The notes under the pieces are model-generated. The model had not been told where the DNA came from, ran no database searches, and saw only the letters and a list, made by a program, of their open reading frames with translations. From Streptomyces sp. NBC_01497 (GTDB lineage Bacteria; Actinomycetota; Actinomycetes; Streptomycetales; Streptomycetaceae): 64,000 nucleotides of DNA. Shown here piece by piece: positions 1 through 8,197 of the stretch. A program made the position numbers and the translations under genes. How positions within the stretch are numbered: the stretch's first letter is position 1; each line of letters begins with the position of its first letter. Where the stretch lies: assembly GCF_036250695.1 (NCBI RefSeq), contig NZ_CP109427.1:6634001-6698000 (forward strand). The letters run 5' to 3'.

Positions 1-1
1 C

Positions 2-712
2 AGGACCCGGGAGTACGTGGAGATCGTGCGCGGCGCGATGTCGCGCGAGCGGCTGTCGTACGAGGGTGAGCACTGGACGCTGCCGCTGCCAGACGGTCCC
101 GGCAAGCCGCTCAAGCTGACCGTGCACCCGCAGCGCGAGCACATCCCGCTCTACATCGCCGCGATCGGGCCGAAGAACCTGGAGCAGACGGGCGAGATCG
201 CGGACGGCGCCCTGCTGATCTTCCCGGCGGCCGAGCACCTGGAGGAGACGGCGCTGACGCACCTGCGGGCCGGCCGGGAGAAGGCGGGCCTGACGATGGA
301 CGGCTTCGACGTCTGCCCGACCGTGCCGCTCGCGACCGGCGACGACGTGTCCGCGCTCGCGGACCAGTTCCGCCCGTACACCGCGCTGTACGTGGGCGGC
401 ATGGGCAGCAGGAAGCAGAACTTCTACAACCGTCTCGCGGGCCGCATGGGGTACGAGAAGGAGGCGGCGGAGATCCAGGACAAGTACCTCGCAGGCGACA
501 AGAGCGGCGCGGCGGCCGCCGTCCCGCACGACCTGATCGACTCGACGGCGCTGCTCGGCTCGACGGCGCGGATCGCGGATCGCATGCAGGCGTACGCGTC
601 GGTCGGTGTCACGACCCTGACCCTGGCCCCAGCGGGCCTGACGCTGGAGCAGCGGGTCGCGGCGCTGCGCGTGGGCGTGGACGCCCTGGAGCGCGCAGGC
701 CTCGCCGAGTAA
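2..712 (+). CDS. LLM-class F420-dependent oxidoreductase (C-terminal part)
   Basis: The reading frame is open from base 2, so the gene starts before the window and only about the last 236 residues are visible. The product looks like the C-terminal half of a luciferase-like (LLM class) flavin or F420-dependent oxidoreductase of actinobacteria. The visible part has the conserved stretch PLYIAAIGPKNLEQTGEIADG, in which the family's cofactor pocket loop lies, and the ALLGSTARIADRMQAYASVG segment near the end. Members reduce or oxidise small substrates with F420; the substrate here cannot be told. It ends in TAA and is followed by C-rich non-coding sequence and a hairpin. The family is secure; the true start lies outside the window. 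Confidence 0.85.
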   Translation, partial: RTREYVEIVRGAMSRERLSYEGEHWTLPLPDGPGKPLKLTVHPQREHIPLYIAAIGPKNLEQTGEIADGALLIFPAAEHLEETALTHLRAGREKAGLTMDGFDVCPTVPLATGDDVSALADQFRPYTALYVGGMGSRKQNFYNRLAGRMGYEKEAAEIQDKYLAGDKSGAAAAVPHDLIDSTALLGSTARIADRMQAYASVGVTTLTLAPAGLTLEQRVAALRVGVDALERAGLAE

Positions 713-725
713 CCCCCCCGCACCC

Positions 726-788
726 AACCCCCGCCCGTACCCCAGCCCCCGCAACCCCGTACCCCAACCCCGCCCGTACCCCAGCCCC
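726..788. repeat. C-rich imperfect direct repeat
   Basis: Two near-identical copies of an AACCC(C)CGCCCGTACCCCAGCCCC unit lie at about 726-749 and 766-788, with a partial third copy between them. The plus strand is nearly all C with short GTA or CAA interruptions, so the minus strand carries several G4 runs. It lies just after the stop of the oxidoreductase gene. No coding sense is seen. Confidence 0.6.
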
Positions 789-831
789 TGTGCCTTCCCC
801 CACCCCGCCCCCGGCGGGCACGCTGAGCCGT

Positions 832-873
832 GCGGCTGTGGTGGGGGCTCGGGGGTCTCCCCGCCACAGCCGC
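832..873 (+). terminator. Hairpin after the oxidoreductase gene
   Basis: Arms of 15 bases at 832-846 and 859-873 pair with a single G-T type mismatch around a 12-base loop. There is no T tract, as is usual for high-GC actinobacterial terminators. It lies between two plus-strand genes. Confidence 0.5.
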
Positions 874-993
874 GTCACTCAGGACAACGCACCGGGCCGC
901 GCGCGGTTACGCGGGCGGCTGTCCTTCTTTTGGCGCAGTCGAGGGCCCCACCTGTTGCCTCCGTCGTCCCGTCCGCTTTGACTCGTTTTTTGC

Positions 994-1005
994 GGACATC
1001 TGTCC
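994..1005. promoter_or_regulatory. Short palindrome upstream of the ferritin-like gene
   Basis: The sequence GGACA-TC-TGTCC is a perfect 12-base palindrome 18 bases before the start codon, just ahead of the GGAGG ribosome binding site at about 1010. A TTGACT box sits at 977-982. It may be an operator or a small hairpin in the 5' leader; no regulator can be named. Confidence 0.35.
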
Positions 1006-1023
1006 AGATGGAGGTAGTCAGAG

Positions 1024-1818
1024 ATGCTCTCGGCCCAGAGTCTGTTCCAGGAAATGGTCGGTGACGACCGTGCGTTCCAGCTGTTCTGCTCCATCGCCGC
1101 GTCGGGCGAGGCCCAGGGCGGCTGGGAGAACGGCAGGATCGCGGCCCTCGTGCCCCGCAGCATGGGCGAACTCGCGCCCAAGATCACCCGGCACGGCGCC
1201 GACGAGGAGAAGCACGGCCGGATCTTCAACGCGCTCCTCAAGAAGCGTGGTCTCGACCCGGTCGAGGTGCCGCTGGAGACCGACTACACCCTCCTGCTCG
1301 AACACCGCGGCATCGGGCTCGCCCACGAGAAGCTGCGCCGTGAGGAGCCCCTCACCGAGCAGGACATCGTCGTGTACCTGGCCCACAGCAGGGTCACGGA
1401 GCAGCGCGCCAGCGACCAGATGGAGATGCTCAAGAAGTACTTCGCGGACGACCCGGAGGTGGGCAGGGCCGTCAAGATGATCAGCAACGACGAGGACAAT
1501 CACCTCGCCTACTGCCACGAGGAGTTGCTGCGCCTCGCCCGGCAGGGCTACGGGCGGTTCATCCTCGACTCGCTCGTCTCGTGCGCCCGCGTCGAGATGG
1601 CGGTCTACCGCCAGGTCAGCCTGGCGGTCATGGACCACATGGGCAGCATCCTCGGCTGGTCCGCGCCCAAGGCCGCGGCTCTCGCCGCCGGGATCAACGG
1701 CATGTACGCGTACGAGCGACTCGGCGGCTGGCGGCGGATGACCCGTCTCGCGCCGCCGGAGCGCCGCGACGCACTCGGCGGCCCGGCTCCCGAGGCCGCC
1801 CCGGTCCCGGCGGTCTGA
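1024..1818 (+). CDS. Ferritin-like domain protein
   Basis: A 264-residue protein built of long helices with two ExxH-type motifs, E61-E-K-H64 and a later DEDNH motif. In the ferritin-like superfamily such motifs bind a diiron centre. The N-terminal half is therefore likely a di-metal four-helix bundle; the last 30 residues are Pro/Ala-rich and probably disordered. A good GGAGG ribosome binding site stands 10 bases before the ATG. It is a single-gene unit with no functional partner next to it; CorA downstream is convergent. Whether it stores iron, acts as an oxidase or hydroxylates a substrate cannot be read from sequence. The fold assignment is good, the role open. Confidence 0.7.
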   Translation: MLSAQSLFQEMVGDDRAFQLFCSIAASGEAQGGWENGRIAALVPRSMGELAPKITRHGADEEKHGRIFNALLKKRGLDPVEVPLETDYTLLLEHRGIGLAHEKLRREEPLTEQDIVVYLAHSRVTEQRASDQMEMLKKYFADDPEVGRAVKMISNDEDNHLAYCHEELLRLARQGYGRFILDSLVSCARVEMAVYRQVSLAVMDHMGSILGWSAPKAAALAAGINGMYAYERLGGWRRMTRLAPPERRDALGGPAPEAAPVPAV

Positions 1819-2046
1819 CCCGGCAGGACATTGTGCGGGGCGATCCCCGGCTCCGGTACGACGGTGTGCGGCCCCCCCGCCGACGCGTGTCGCGCACCGT
1901 CCCGTCCGTCCGGCCGCGCATCGTCGTACCGGCCGCGCGCCGCACGTCCGGTCGCTTCCGTGGTCCGGCCGGCCGGCCCGGTACGGCTTCCGGGGGCGCG
2001 GGACTCCCCGGCCCCGCCGCAGTGTCCACGTGTGGCCGCGGGCGGC

Positions 2047-3063
2047 TCAGAGCCAGCCGCGCCGTTTGAACGTCCGGTGCAGACCGGTCACGACCACCAG
2101 CATGAACGCGATCACGGCCGGATAGCCCCAGGTCCAGCGCAGTTCTGGCATGTGCTGGAAGTTCATGCCGTAGATGCCGGCCACCAGGGTCGGGACCGCC
2201 GCCATGGCCGCCCAGGCGGAGATCTTCCGCATGTCGTCGTTCTGCCGCACCCCCATCTGCGCGAGATGCGCGGACAGCACGTCGGTCAGGAGCCGGTCGA
2301 GGCCCTCCACCATTTCGTTCGCGTGCGCGAGGTGGTCGTTGACATCGCGGAAGAACGGCTGCGACCCCGCGTCGACGAACGGCACGGCCGCCCCCGAAAG
2401 CTTCTGCATGGGTGTCGAGAGCGGCCCGGTCGCCCGCCGGAACTCAAGGACCTGACGCTTGAAGTTGTAGATGCGGGCGGCCGTGGTCTGCGCCGTCGCC
2501 GACCGCTCGCTCGCGCGGGTGTCCGACGTCGGGGCGAAGACCTCGGCCTCCACCTCCTCCAGGTCGCTCTGCAGCTCGGCGGCCACGTCGATGTAGTGGT
2601 CCACCACCGCGTCGCTCACCGCGTACAGCACCGCCGTCGGCCCGTGCTTCATCACCTCGGGCTCGCTCTCGAGCCGGCTGCGGACGACGGACAGCGAGGC
2701 CGCCTCACCGTGGCGGACCGTCACCACGAACGAATCCCCTATGAAGACCATCAGCTCACCGGTGGTGACCGTGTCGCTCTCGGGCTCGTACGTCGCCGGT
2801 TTGAGCACCATGAACAGCGAGTCGTCGTAGACCTCCAGCTTCGGCCGCTGGTGTGCGGTCAGGGCGTCCTCGACGGCGAGTGGGTGGAGCCCGAACTCGC
2901 TCGTGACAAGGGAGAACTCCTTCTCCGACGGCTCATGCAGCCCGATCCACAAGAACGCGTCGCCGGTGGCGCGCGCCTCGTCCAGGGCGTCCGAGAAATC
3001 CTCGGGCCCGTCCGTACGGCTGCCGTTGCGGTAGATGGCACAGTCCACGATCACGCCGGGCAT
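2047..3063 (-). CDS. corA: CorA-family magnesium/cobalt transporter
   Basis: A 338-residue CorA protein. It has the usual large cytoplasmic N-terminal domain, a long helical stalk, and two C-terminal membrane segments. The first ends in the family signature YGMNF (GMN motif), which forms the pore selectivity loop; the protein ends in a basic tail (KRRGWL). The family passively imports Mg2+ and, less well, Co2+ or Ni2+ as a pentamer. The frame stays open well upstream, but the family start is the ATG at 3063, preceded by a GGGAAGA ribosome binding site. It is divergent from the histidine phosphatase gene across about 70 bases. Confidence 0.92.
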   Translation of the reverse strand: MPGVIVDCAIYRNGSRTDGPEDFSDALDEARATGDAFLWIGLHEPSEKEFSLVTSEFGLHPLAVEDALTAHQRPKLEVYDDSLFMVLKPATYEPESDTVTTGELMVFIGDSFVVTVRHGEAASLSVVRSRLESEPEVMKHGPTAVLYAVSDAVVDHYIDVAAELQSDLEEVEAEVFAPTSDTRASERSATAQTTAARIYNFKRQVLEFRRATGPLSTPMQKLSGAAVPFVDAGSQPFFRDVNDHLAHANEMVEGLDRLLTDVLSAHLAQMGVRQNDDMRKISAWAAMAAVPTLVAGIYGMNFQHMPELRWTWGYPAVIAFMLVVVTGLHRTFKRRGWL

Positions 3064-3122
3064 TCTTCCCGGTCGCGCTCCCCCCACGCCACAGCGGCAC
3101 CAGGCGTCTTCCCCGAGGTGGT

Positions 3123-3128
3123 TAGGCT
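3123..3128 (+). promoter_or_regulatory. TAGGCT -10 box, leaderless-type promoter
   Basis: TAGGCT ends 7 bases before the ATG at 3136 and no ribosome binding site is seen, which fits an mRNA that starts at or next to the start codon. The same arrangement recurs at seven other genes in the window. Confidence 0.5.
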
Positions 3129-3135
3129 TGCCGTC

Positions 3136-3822
3136 ATGGCCACGCTGATCCTCGTACGTCACGGACGCTCCACCGCGAACACCTCCGGCCTGCTGGCGGG
3201 CTGGACTCCCGGTGTGGCACTCGACGAGCGGGGCGCCGCGCAGGCGGCGGCACTGCCCGCCCGCCTCGACGGCATCCCGTTCGCCGCCGTCGTCTCCAGC
3301 CCCCTCCAGCGGTGCGGCGAGACCCTCCAGCCCCTGCTGGACGCGCGTCCCGGCACGGAGGTGGTCACGGACGACCGGATCGGCGAGTGCGACTACGGCG
3401 AGTGGACCGGCCGCAAGCTCGCCGAGCTGAACGAGGAGCCGCTGATGCAGGTCGTGCAGCAGCACCCGGCCGCCGCCTCGTTCCCCGGTGGCGAGTCGAT
3501 GTCCGCCATGCAGGCGCGGGCGGTCGCCTGCGTACGGGAGTGGAACGAGCGCGTCGAGGCGGAGCACGGCGAGAACGCCGTCTTCCTGATGTGTTCGCAC
3601 GGCGACATCATCAAGGCGATCGTCGCGGACGCGCTCGGTATGCACCTCGACCTGTTCCAGCGGCTGAACGTCGACCCGTGCTCCGTCACCGCCATCGCCT
3701 ACACCCGGCTGCGGCCGTACCTCCTCAGGCTCGGTGACACCGAGGATCTCGGGGCCCTGGTGCCCCGCGAGGCGGAGAGCGAGGGTCCTGGGGCCGTGGG
3801 CGGCGGCGCGGGCGCGCCGTGA
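3136..3822 (+). CDS. Histidine phosphatase family protein (MSMEG_4193 type)
   Basis: A 228-residue member of the histidine phosphatase (phosphoglycerate mutase-like) superfamily. The catalytic motif LVRHGRS lies at residues 5-11, and the second conserved histidine is in CSHGDIIKA near residue 157. The final 25 residues are acidic and Gly/Ala-rich. The gene family is conserved in actinobacteria beside a DUF3090 gene, an SCO1664-type gene and mshC, the same order as here (Mycobacterium tuberculosis has a similar run near mshC). The substrate is not established. The start is the ATG 7 bases after a -10 box; the same frame is open much further upstream but antisense to corA. Confidence 0.85.
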   Translation: MATLILVRHGRSTANTSGLLAGWTPGVALDERGAAQAAALPARLDGIPFAAVVSSPLQRCGETLQPLLDARPGTEVVTDDRIGECDYGEWTGRKLAELNEEPLMQVVQQHPAAASFPGGESMSAMQARAVACVREWNERVEAEHGENAVFLMCSHGDIIKAIVADALGMHLDLFQRLNVDPCSVTAIAYTRLRPYLLRLGDTEDLGALVPREAESEGPGAVGGGAGAP

Positions 3823-3860
3823 TCGCCGGGCGCAGTAGGGTGGACGCGCCGTGCACGCGT

Positions 3861-3885
3861 CACCGGCCGCCGGCGGCGGCCGGTG
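3861..3885 (+). terminator. GC hairpin between phosphatase and DUF3090 genes
   Basis: Perfect 11-base arms CACCGGCCGCC / GGCGGCCGGTG surround a 3-base centre, 50 bases before the DUF3090 start. It could be a weak terminator or a processing or stabilising hairpin within a shared transcript. Confidence 0.4.
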
Positions 3886-3934
3886 TGAGCGTCGCAGCGG
3901 CGCCCATTCCTTCACTTCCCAAGGGAGACAGGAC

Positions 3935-4525
3935 GTGTCCCGTCAGGTGTTCCTCTACGACCCGCCGGACCGCTTCGTGGCCGGCACGGTCGGGCTGCCT
4001 GGACGTCGTACGTTCTTCCTCCAGGCGTCCGCCGCGGGGCGCGTGACCAGCGTCGCCCTGGAGAAGACCCAGGTCGCCGCGCTCGCCGAGCGGATCGACG
4101 AACTGCTCGACGAGGTCGTGCGGCGCAGCGGGGGGAACGCCCCCGTGCCCGCGGTCGCCCCCTCCGACGTCTCGGACTCCGCGCCGCTCGACGTGCCGAT
4201 CGAGGAGGAGTTCCGCGTCGGCACCATGGCTCTGGCCTGGGACGGCGACGAGCAGCGCATGATCGTCGAGGCCCAGGCCCTCGTGGAGCTGGACGCCGAT
4301 ACCGACGAGGACCTGGCCGAGGCCGAGGAGCGGCTGCTCCAGGACGAGGAGAACGGTCCGCCGATGCTCCGCATCCGCATGAGCGGCTCCCAGGCCAGGG
4401 CCTTCGCCAAGCGCGCCCTGCACGTCGTGAACGCGGGCCGTCCGCCGTGCCCGCTGTGCAGCCTGCCACTGGACCCGGAGGGGCACGTGTGCCCCCGCCA
4501 GAACGGATACCGGCGGGGCGCGTGA
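3935..4525 (+). CDS. DUF3090 family protein
   Basis: A 196-residue protein of the actinobacterial DUF3090 family, recognised by the start MSRQVFLYDPPDRFVAGTVG. The middle is acidic; the C-terminal 30 residues form a CPLC...HVC zinc-ribbon-like segment (PCPLCSLPLDPEGHVCPR). The GTG start follows a GGGAGACAGGAC ribosome binding site. The next gene starts 15 bases after the stop, so the two are probably co-transcribed. The biochemical role is unknown. Its conserved position with the phosphatase, the kinase-like SCO1664 family and mshC suggests a shared function. Confidence 0.88.
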   Translation: MSRQVFLYDPPDRFVAGTVGLPGRRTFFLQASAAGRVTSVALEKTQVAALAERIDELLDEVVRRSGGNAPVPAVAPSDVSDSAPLDVPIEEEFRVGTMALAWDGDEQRMIVEAQALVELDADTDEDLAEAEERLLQDEENGPPMLRIRMSGSQARAFAKRALHVVNAGRPPCPLCSLPLDPEGHVCPRQNGYRRGA

Positions 4526-4539
4526 GCGGGGAGAGCGAA

Positions 4540-5577
4540 ATGAGCACGGTGGCGGGCGGGACCGGGGCACAGGTGTCTGTGGCGGACCTGCTTCGCGAGG
4601 GCGAACTGACGGTGCGCGGCCGGATACGCGAGGCGTCGAACGGTGTGCTGTACTGCACCGTCTCCCACCGGGGCGTCGAGGCTGCGTGCGTCTACAAGCC
4701 GGTGGCGGGGGAGCGCCCGCTGTGGGACTTCCCCGACGGTACCCTCGCGCAGCGGGAGGTCGCCGCGTACGAGGTGTCCGAGGCGACCGGCTGGGGTCTC
4801 GTACCGCCGACGGTGCTGCGGGAGGGCCCCTACGGCGAGGGCATGATCCAGCTCTGGATCGAAGGGCAGCCGCTCGACGAGGTCGAGGCCGAGGACGAGG
4901 ACGACTACACGGACGGGCTCCCGGACGTGGACGAGGCCGGGGACCTGCGGGACCCGGTCGCGGACGGGGCCACGGGCCCACGCGATGCGGACGGGGCCAC
5001 GGGCCCACGCGATGCCGACGGGGACGCCGAGGCGGCGGCCCCGGACGGGGACGCCCCGCCGGGCGCCGAGGCGGACGCGGTCCTCACCCTGCTCACGCCG
5101 CAGCTCGCGCTGGTGGCCGGTGAGGAGACCGTCGACGGCTGGAAGGCGATCGGGCTTGCCGAGGTCGGCGAGGGGCTCACCGCGCTCCTCGTGCACGCCG
5201 ACGACGAGCGGCTGCGCCGCCTCGCCGTGCTGGACGCGGTGATCAACAACGGCGACCGCAAGGGCGGGCACCTGCTGACGTCGCCCGAGGGGCGTCTGTA
5301 CGCCATCGACCACGGCGTCACGTTCAACGCCGACGACAAGCTCCGCACCCTGCTGTGGGGATGGGCGGGCGAACCGCTGCCCGAGGAGGCGCTCACGGTC
5401 CTCGCCCGGCTCGCGGAGGAGCTCGCGGAGGGCGCGCCGCTCGCCACCCGGCTGGCGGCGCTCATCACGCCCGCCGAGACGGAGGCGCTGCGGGCCCGCG
5501 TACGTGAACTGCGCCACACCGGGCGGCATCCCGAGCCGTCCGGACAGTGGCCCGCGATCCCCTGGCCGCCGGTCTGA
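4540..5577 (+). CDS. SCO1664-family protein, kinase-like fold
   Basis: A 345-residue protein of the SCO1664 family, related to phosphatidylinositol 3/4-kinase-like proteins. Visible kinase-like elements are the VYKP lysine near residue 50, the INNGDRKGGH catalytic-loop-like motif near residue 236, and the IDHG metal-binding motif near residue 256. The ATG at 4540 follows GGGGAGAGCG. Residues about 110-185 form an acidic Asp/Gly/Ala insert that includes two exact 9-residue repeats (DGATGPRDA). The insert lies between the lobes and is probably disordered. The gene runs on from DUF3090 and towards mshC. No substrate is known. Confidence 0.85.
   Translation: MSTVAGGTGAQVSVADLLREGELTVRGRIREASNGVLYCTVSHRGVEAACVYKPVAGERPLWDFPDGTLAQREVAAYEVSEATGWGLVPPTVLREGPYGEGMIQLWIEGQPLDEVEAEDEDDYTDGLPDVDEAGDLRDPVADGATGPRDADGATGPRDADGDAEAAAPDGDAPPGAEADAVLTLLTPQLALVAGEETVDGWKAIGLAEVGEGLTALLVHADDERLRRLAVLDAVINNGDRKGGHLLTSPEGRLYAIDHGVTFNADDKLRTLLWGWAGEPLPEEALTVLARLAEELAEGAPLATRLAALITPAETEALRARVRELRHTGRHPEPSGQWPAIPWPPV
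4963..5016 (+). repeat. 27-bp in-frame tandem repeat (2 copies)
   Basis: Two head-to-tail copies of a 27-base unit lie at 4963-4989 and 4990-5016, differing only in the last base. Each encodes nine residues (DGATGPRDA), and the following GACGGGGAC looks like the start of a third, decayed copy. It lies in the acidic linker of the SCO1664-family gene and suggests recent slippage. Confidence 0.85.
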
Positions 5578-5622
5578 CGATCAGGCCCGCCGTCCGGGTC
5601 GTATCCGGATACGACGTCCGGT

Positions 5623-5628
5623 TACGCT
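5623..5628 (+). promoter_or_regulatory. TACGCT -10 box, leaderless-type promoter of mshC
   Basis: TACGCT ends exactly 6 bases before the mshC ATG at 5635, and no ribosome binding site is present. mshC can thus be transcribed apart from the genes upstream. Confidence 0.5.
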
Positions 5629-5634
5629 CATGAC

Positions 5635-6864
5635 ATGCATGCCTGGCCAGCTTCCGATGTCCCCGCCCTGCCCGGTAAGGGCCGCGACCTCCGGATCCAC
5701 GACACCTCGACGGACGACAGGGTCACCCTCACCCCGGGACCCGTCGCACGGATATATGTCTGCGGCATCACGCCGTACGACGCGACCCACATGGGGCACG
5801 CGGCGACGTACAACGCGTTCGACCTCGTGCAGCGGGTGTGGTTGGACAGCGGTCGGCAGGTCCACTACGTGCAGAACGTGACGGACGTGGACGACCCCCT
5901 GCTGGAGCGCGCGCAGCGCGACGGCGAGGACTGGACGGCGCTCGCCGAGCGCGAGACCACCCTGTTCCGCGAGGACATGACGGCGCTGCGGATGCTGCCG
6001 CCGAAGCACTACATCGGCGCGGTCGAGGCCATACCCGGCATCGTTCCCCTGGTGGAGCGGCTGCGTGAGGCCGGCGCCGCGTACGAGTTGGAGGGCGACA
6101 CGTACTTCTCCGTCGCCGCCGACCCGCACTTCGGCGAGGTGTCCCGTCTCGACGCCGCCGCCATGCGGGTGCTGTCCGCGGAGCGCGGCGGCGACCCGGA
6201 GCGGCCGGGCAAGAAGAACCCCCTCGACCCGATGCTGTGGATGGCGGCCCGTCCCGGCGAGCCCAGTTGGGACGGCGGCAGCCTCGGCGCCGGCCGGCCC
6301 GGCTGGCACATCGAATGCGTGGCCATCGCGCTCGACCACCTGGGCATGGCCTTCGACGTCCAGGGCGGCGGCAGCGACCTGGCCTTCCCGCACCACGAGA
6401 TGGGCGCCTCGCACGCCCAGGCGCTGACCGGCGAGCACCCCTTCGCCACGTCGTACGTGCACGCGGGCATGGTCGGCCTGGACGGCGAGAAGATGTCGAA
6501 GTCCAAGGGCAACCTGGTCTTCGTCTCCACGCTCCGCGAGCAGGGTGTCGACCCCGCCGCCATCAGGCTGGCGCTGCACGCCCACCACTACCGCTCGGAC
6601 TGGATGTGGACCGACCAGGTCCTCGCCGACGCGAGCGATCGGCTGGCGCGCTGGCGCGCCGCCGTCTCCCGGCCGGAAGGCGCGTCCGCGGACGCACTGG
6701 TGGAGGAGGTCCGCGCGGCGCTCGTCGACGACCTGGACGCGCCCGCCGCGCTGGCGGCCGTGGACCGCTGGGTCGCGGTGCAGGAGAGCGAGGGCGGCAC
6801 GGACGAGGGTGCGCCCGGCCTGGTCACGCGCACGGTCGACGCGCTGCTGGGTGTGGCGCTGTAG
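5635..6864 (+). CDS. mshC: Cysteine:GlcN-Ins ligase, mycothiol biosynthesis
   Basis: A 409-residue MshC, the ATP-dependent ligase that joins cysteine to the amino group of glucosaminyl-inositol in mycothiol synthesis. It is a class I cysteinyl-tRNA-synthetase-like enzyme. The zinc Cys43 precedes the HIGH-type motif THMGH (51-55), [14 protein letters not shown] carries further zinc and substrate residues, and KMSKS is at 286-290. It is shorter than CysRS because it lacks the anticodon-binding domain. The ATG stands 6 bases after a -10 box. Mycothiol is the main low-molecular-weight thiol of actinobacteria, and mycothiol-dependent arsenate reductases are known in the phylum, so it may support the ArsC at 54.9 kb. 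Confidence 0.95.
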   Translation: MHAWPASDVPALPGKGRDLRIHDTSTDDRVTLTPGPVARIYVCGITPYDATHMGHAATYNAFDLVQRVWLDSGRQVHYVQNVTDVDDPLLERAQRDGEDWTALAERETTLFREDMTALRMLPPKHYIGAVEAIPGIVPLVERLREAGAAYELEGDTYFSVAADPHFGEVSRLDAAAMRVLSAERGGDPERPGKKNPLDPMLWMAARPGEPSWDGGSLGAGRPGWHIECVAIALDHLGMAFDVQGGGSDLAFPHHEMGASHAQALTGEHPFATSYVHAGMVGLDGEKMSKSKGNLVFVSTLREQGVDPAAIRLALHAHHYRSDWMWTDQVLADASDRLARWRAAVSRPEGASADALVEEVRAALVDDLDAPAALAAVDRWVAVQESEGGTDEGAPGLVTRTVDALLGVAL

Positions 6865-6901
6865 GGACGGCCGGTGCGCCTGTCGGCGCGCGGAAGCATG
6901 C

Positions 6902-6957
6902 AGGAGGGGCGCTGTTCCCCGCCACCCGATCCGGTGGCGGGGAACAGCGCCCCTCCT
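6902..6957. terminator. Strong bidirectional terminator between mshC and PAC2 gene
   Basis: Perfect 25-base arms at 6902-6926 and 6933-6957 flank a 6-base loop. TTTT follows on the plus strand (6957-6960). It lies between convergent genes and probably serves mshC, and perhaps the opposite strand as well. Confidence 0.9.
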
Positions 6958-7033
6958 TTTGACTGCGGCCGGCGGCAGCGCGGTCCGCACCCGGGCCGGT
7001 GCGCCGTACGCGATCCGTCCCGCGCCGCGGAGG

Positions 7034-8197
7034 TCAGTCCTGCGACGCGTCGCCCTCATGGCCGGAGTCCGGGCCCGTGTCCGGCTCCGGCCCCGCGCCG
7101 TGGTCCTTCCGGCCGTCGCCGCTGCCGTCCGGGCTCTCCGCGCCGCCGGTACCCTCCGGGCCGTGGCCTTCCCCGTCGTCCTCCGCGGGCGGTTCAGGGC
7201 CCCGGTCCTGCCCGGGGGAGCGGTCGGAATCCCTGGCGGGCGCCGGCTCCTGGTCGTGGCTGCCGCGCGACGGCTTGGGCCACGTACGGCCCGCGCCTCC
7301 CGTGCCCGTGTCCGTCGCCCGGCCGGCGGTCCCGGCCCCGGTGCCGCGGCCCGGTTCGCCGTCGCGCCGTCGGAGATACCGCTCGAACTCGCGGGCGATC
7401 GCCTCGCCCGACGCCTCCGGCAGCTCCGCGGTGTCCCGCGCCTCCTCCAGCGACTGCACGTACTCCGCGACCTCGCTGTCCTCCGACGCGAGTTGGTCCA
7501 CTCCGAGCTGCCAGGCGCGGGCGTCCTCGCTCAGCTCGCCCAGCGGGATACGGACCCCGATCAGGTCCTCCAGCCGGTTGAGCAGCGCGAGCGTCGCCTT
7601 CGGGTTCGGCGGCTGCGACACGTAGTGCGGCACCGCCGCCCACAGGCTGACCGCGGGCACACCCGCGTGCGTGCACGCCTCCTGGAGGATGCCGACGATG
7701 CCGGTCGGTCCCTCGTAGCGCGTCTCCTCCAGGTCCATCGTCCGGGCCAGCGTCGCGTCGGATGTGACCCCGCTGACCGGCACGGGCCTGGTGTGCGGGG
7801 TGTCGCCGAGCAGCGCCCCCAGGATGACCACGAGCTCCACGCCCAGTTCGTGGGCGAAGCCCAGGATCTCGTTGCAGAAGGAACGCCACCGCATCGACGG
7901 TTCGATGCCGCGTACCAGCACCAGGTCCCGCGGGGTGTCACCGGCCACCCGCACCACGGACAGCCGTGTCGTGGGCCACGTCACCTTGCGCGCGCCGTCC
8001 TCCATGAAGACGGTGGGCCGGTTGACCTGGAAGTCGTAGTAGTCCTCGGCGTCGAGCGCCGCGAACACCTCGCCCTTCCACTCCCGGTCCAAGTGGGCGA
8101 CCGCCGTGGACGCCGCGTCTCCGGCGTCGTTCCAGCCCTCGAACGCGGCCACCATGACCGGGTCGATCAGCTCGGGAACTCCCTCGAGCTCGATCAC
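7034..8197 (-). CDS. PAC2-family protein with long disordered tail
   Basis: A 387-residue PAC2 (proteasome assembly chaperone 2-like) family protein. The core, residues 1 to about 280, opens with the typical VPELIDPVMVAAFEGWNDAGDAAS segment. The last 110 residues are a low-complexity Gly/Asp/Glu/Pro/Arg tail that members usually lack or have shorter. The GTG start is preceded by GGAAGGAGG. In eukaryotes PAC2 proteins help assemble the proteasome core; the bacterial members are uncharacterised. This organism does have a 20S proteasome (36.8-38.5 kb), so a link is possible but not shown. The gene converges on mshC and is divergent from the fuconate operon. Confidence 0.88.
   Translation of the reverse strand: MIELEGVPELIDPVMVAAFEGWNDAGDAASTAVAHLDREWKGEVFAALDAEDYYDFQVNRPTVFMEDGARKVTWPTTRLSVVRVAGDTPRDLVLVRGIEPSMRWRSFCNEILGFAHELGVELVVILGALLGDTPHTRPVPVSGVTSDATLARTMDLEETRYEGPTGIVGILQEACTHAGVPAVSLWAAVPHYVSQPPNPKATLALLNRLEDLIGVRIPLGELSEDARAWQLGVDQLASEDSEVAEYVQSLEEARDTAELPEASGEAIAREFERYLRRRDGEPGRGTGAGTAGRATDTGTGGAGRTWPKPSRGSHDQEPAPARDSDRSPGQDRGPEPPAEDDGEGHGPEGTGGAESPDGSGDGRKDHGAGPEPDTGPDSGHEGDASQD

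Noticed and set aside
2047..3915. Apparent 622-residue extended CorA
   Set aside because: Only the last 338 residues are CorA. The N-terminal extension is antisense to the histidine phosphatase gene, and the family start with a ribosome binding site is at 3063.
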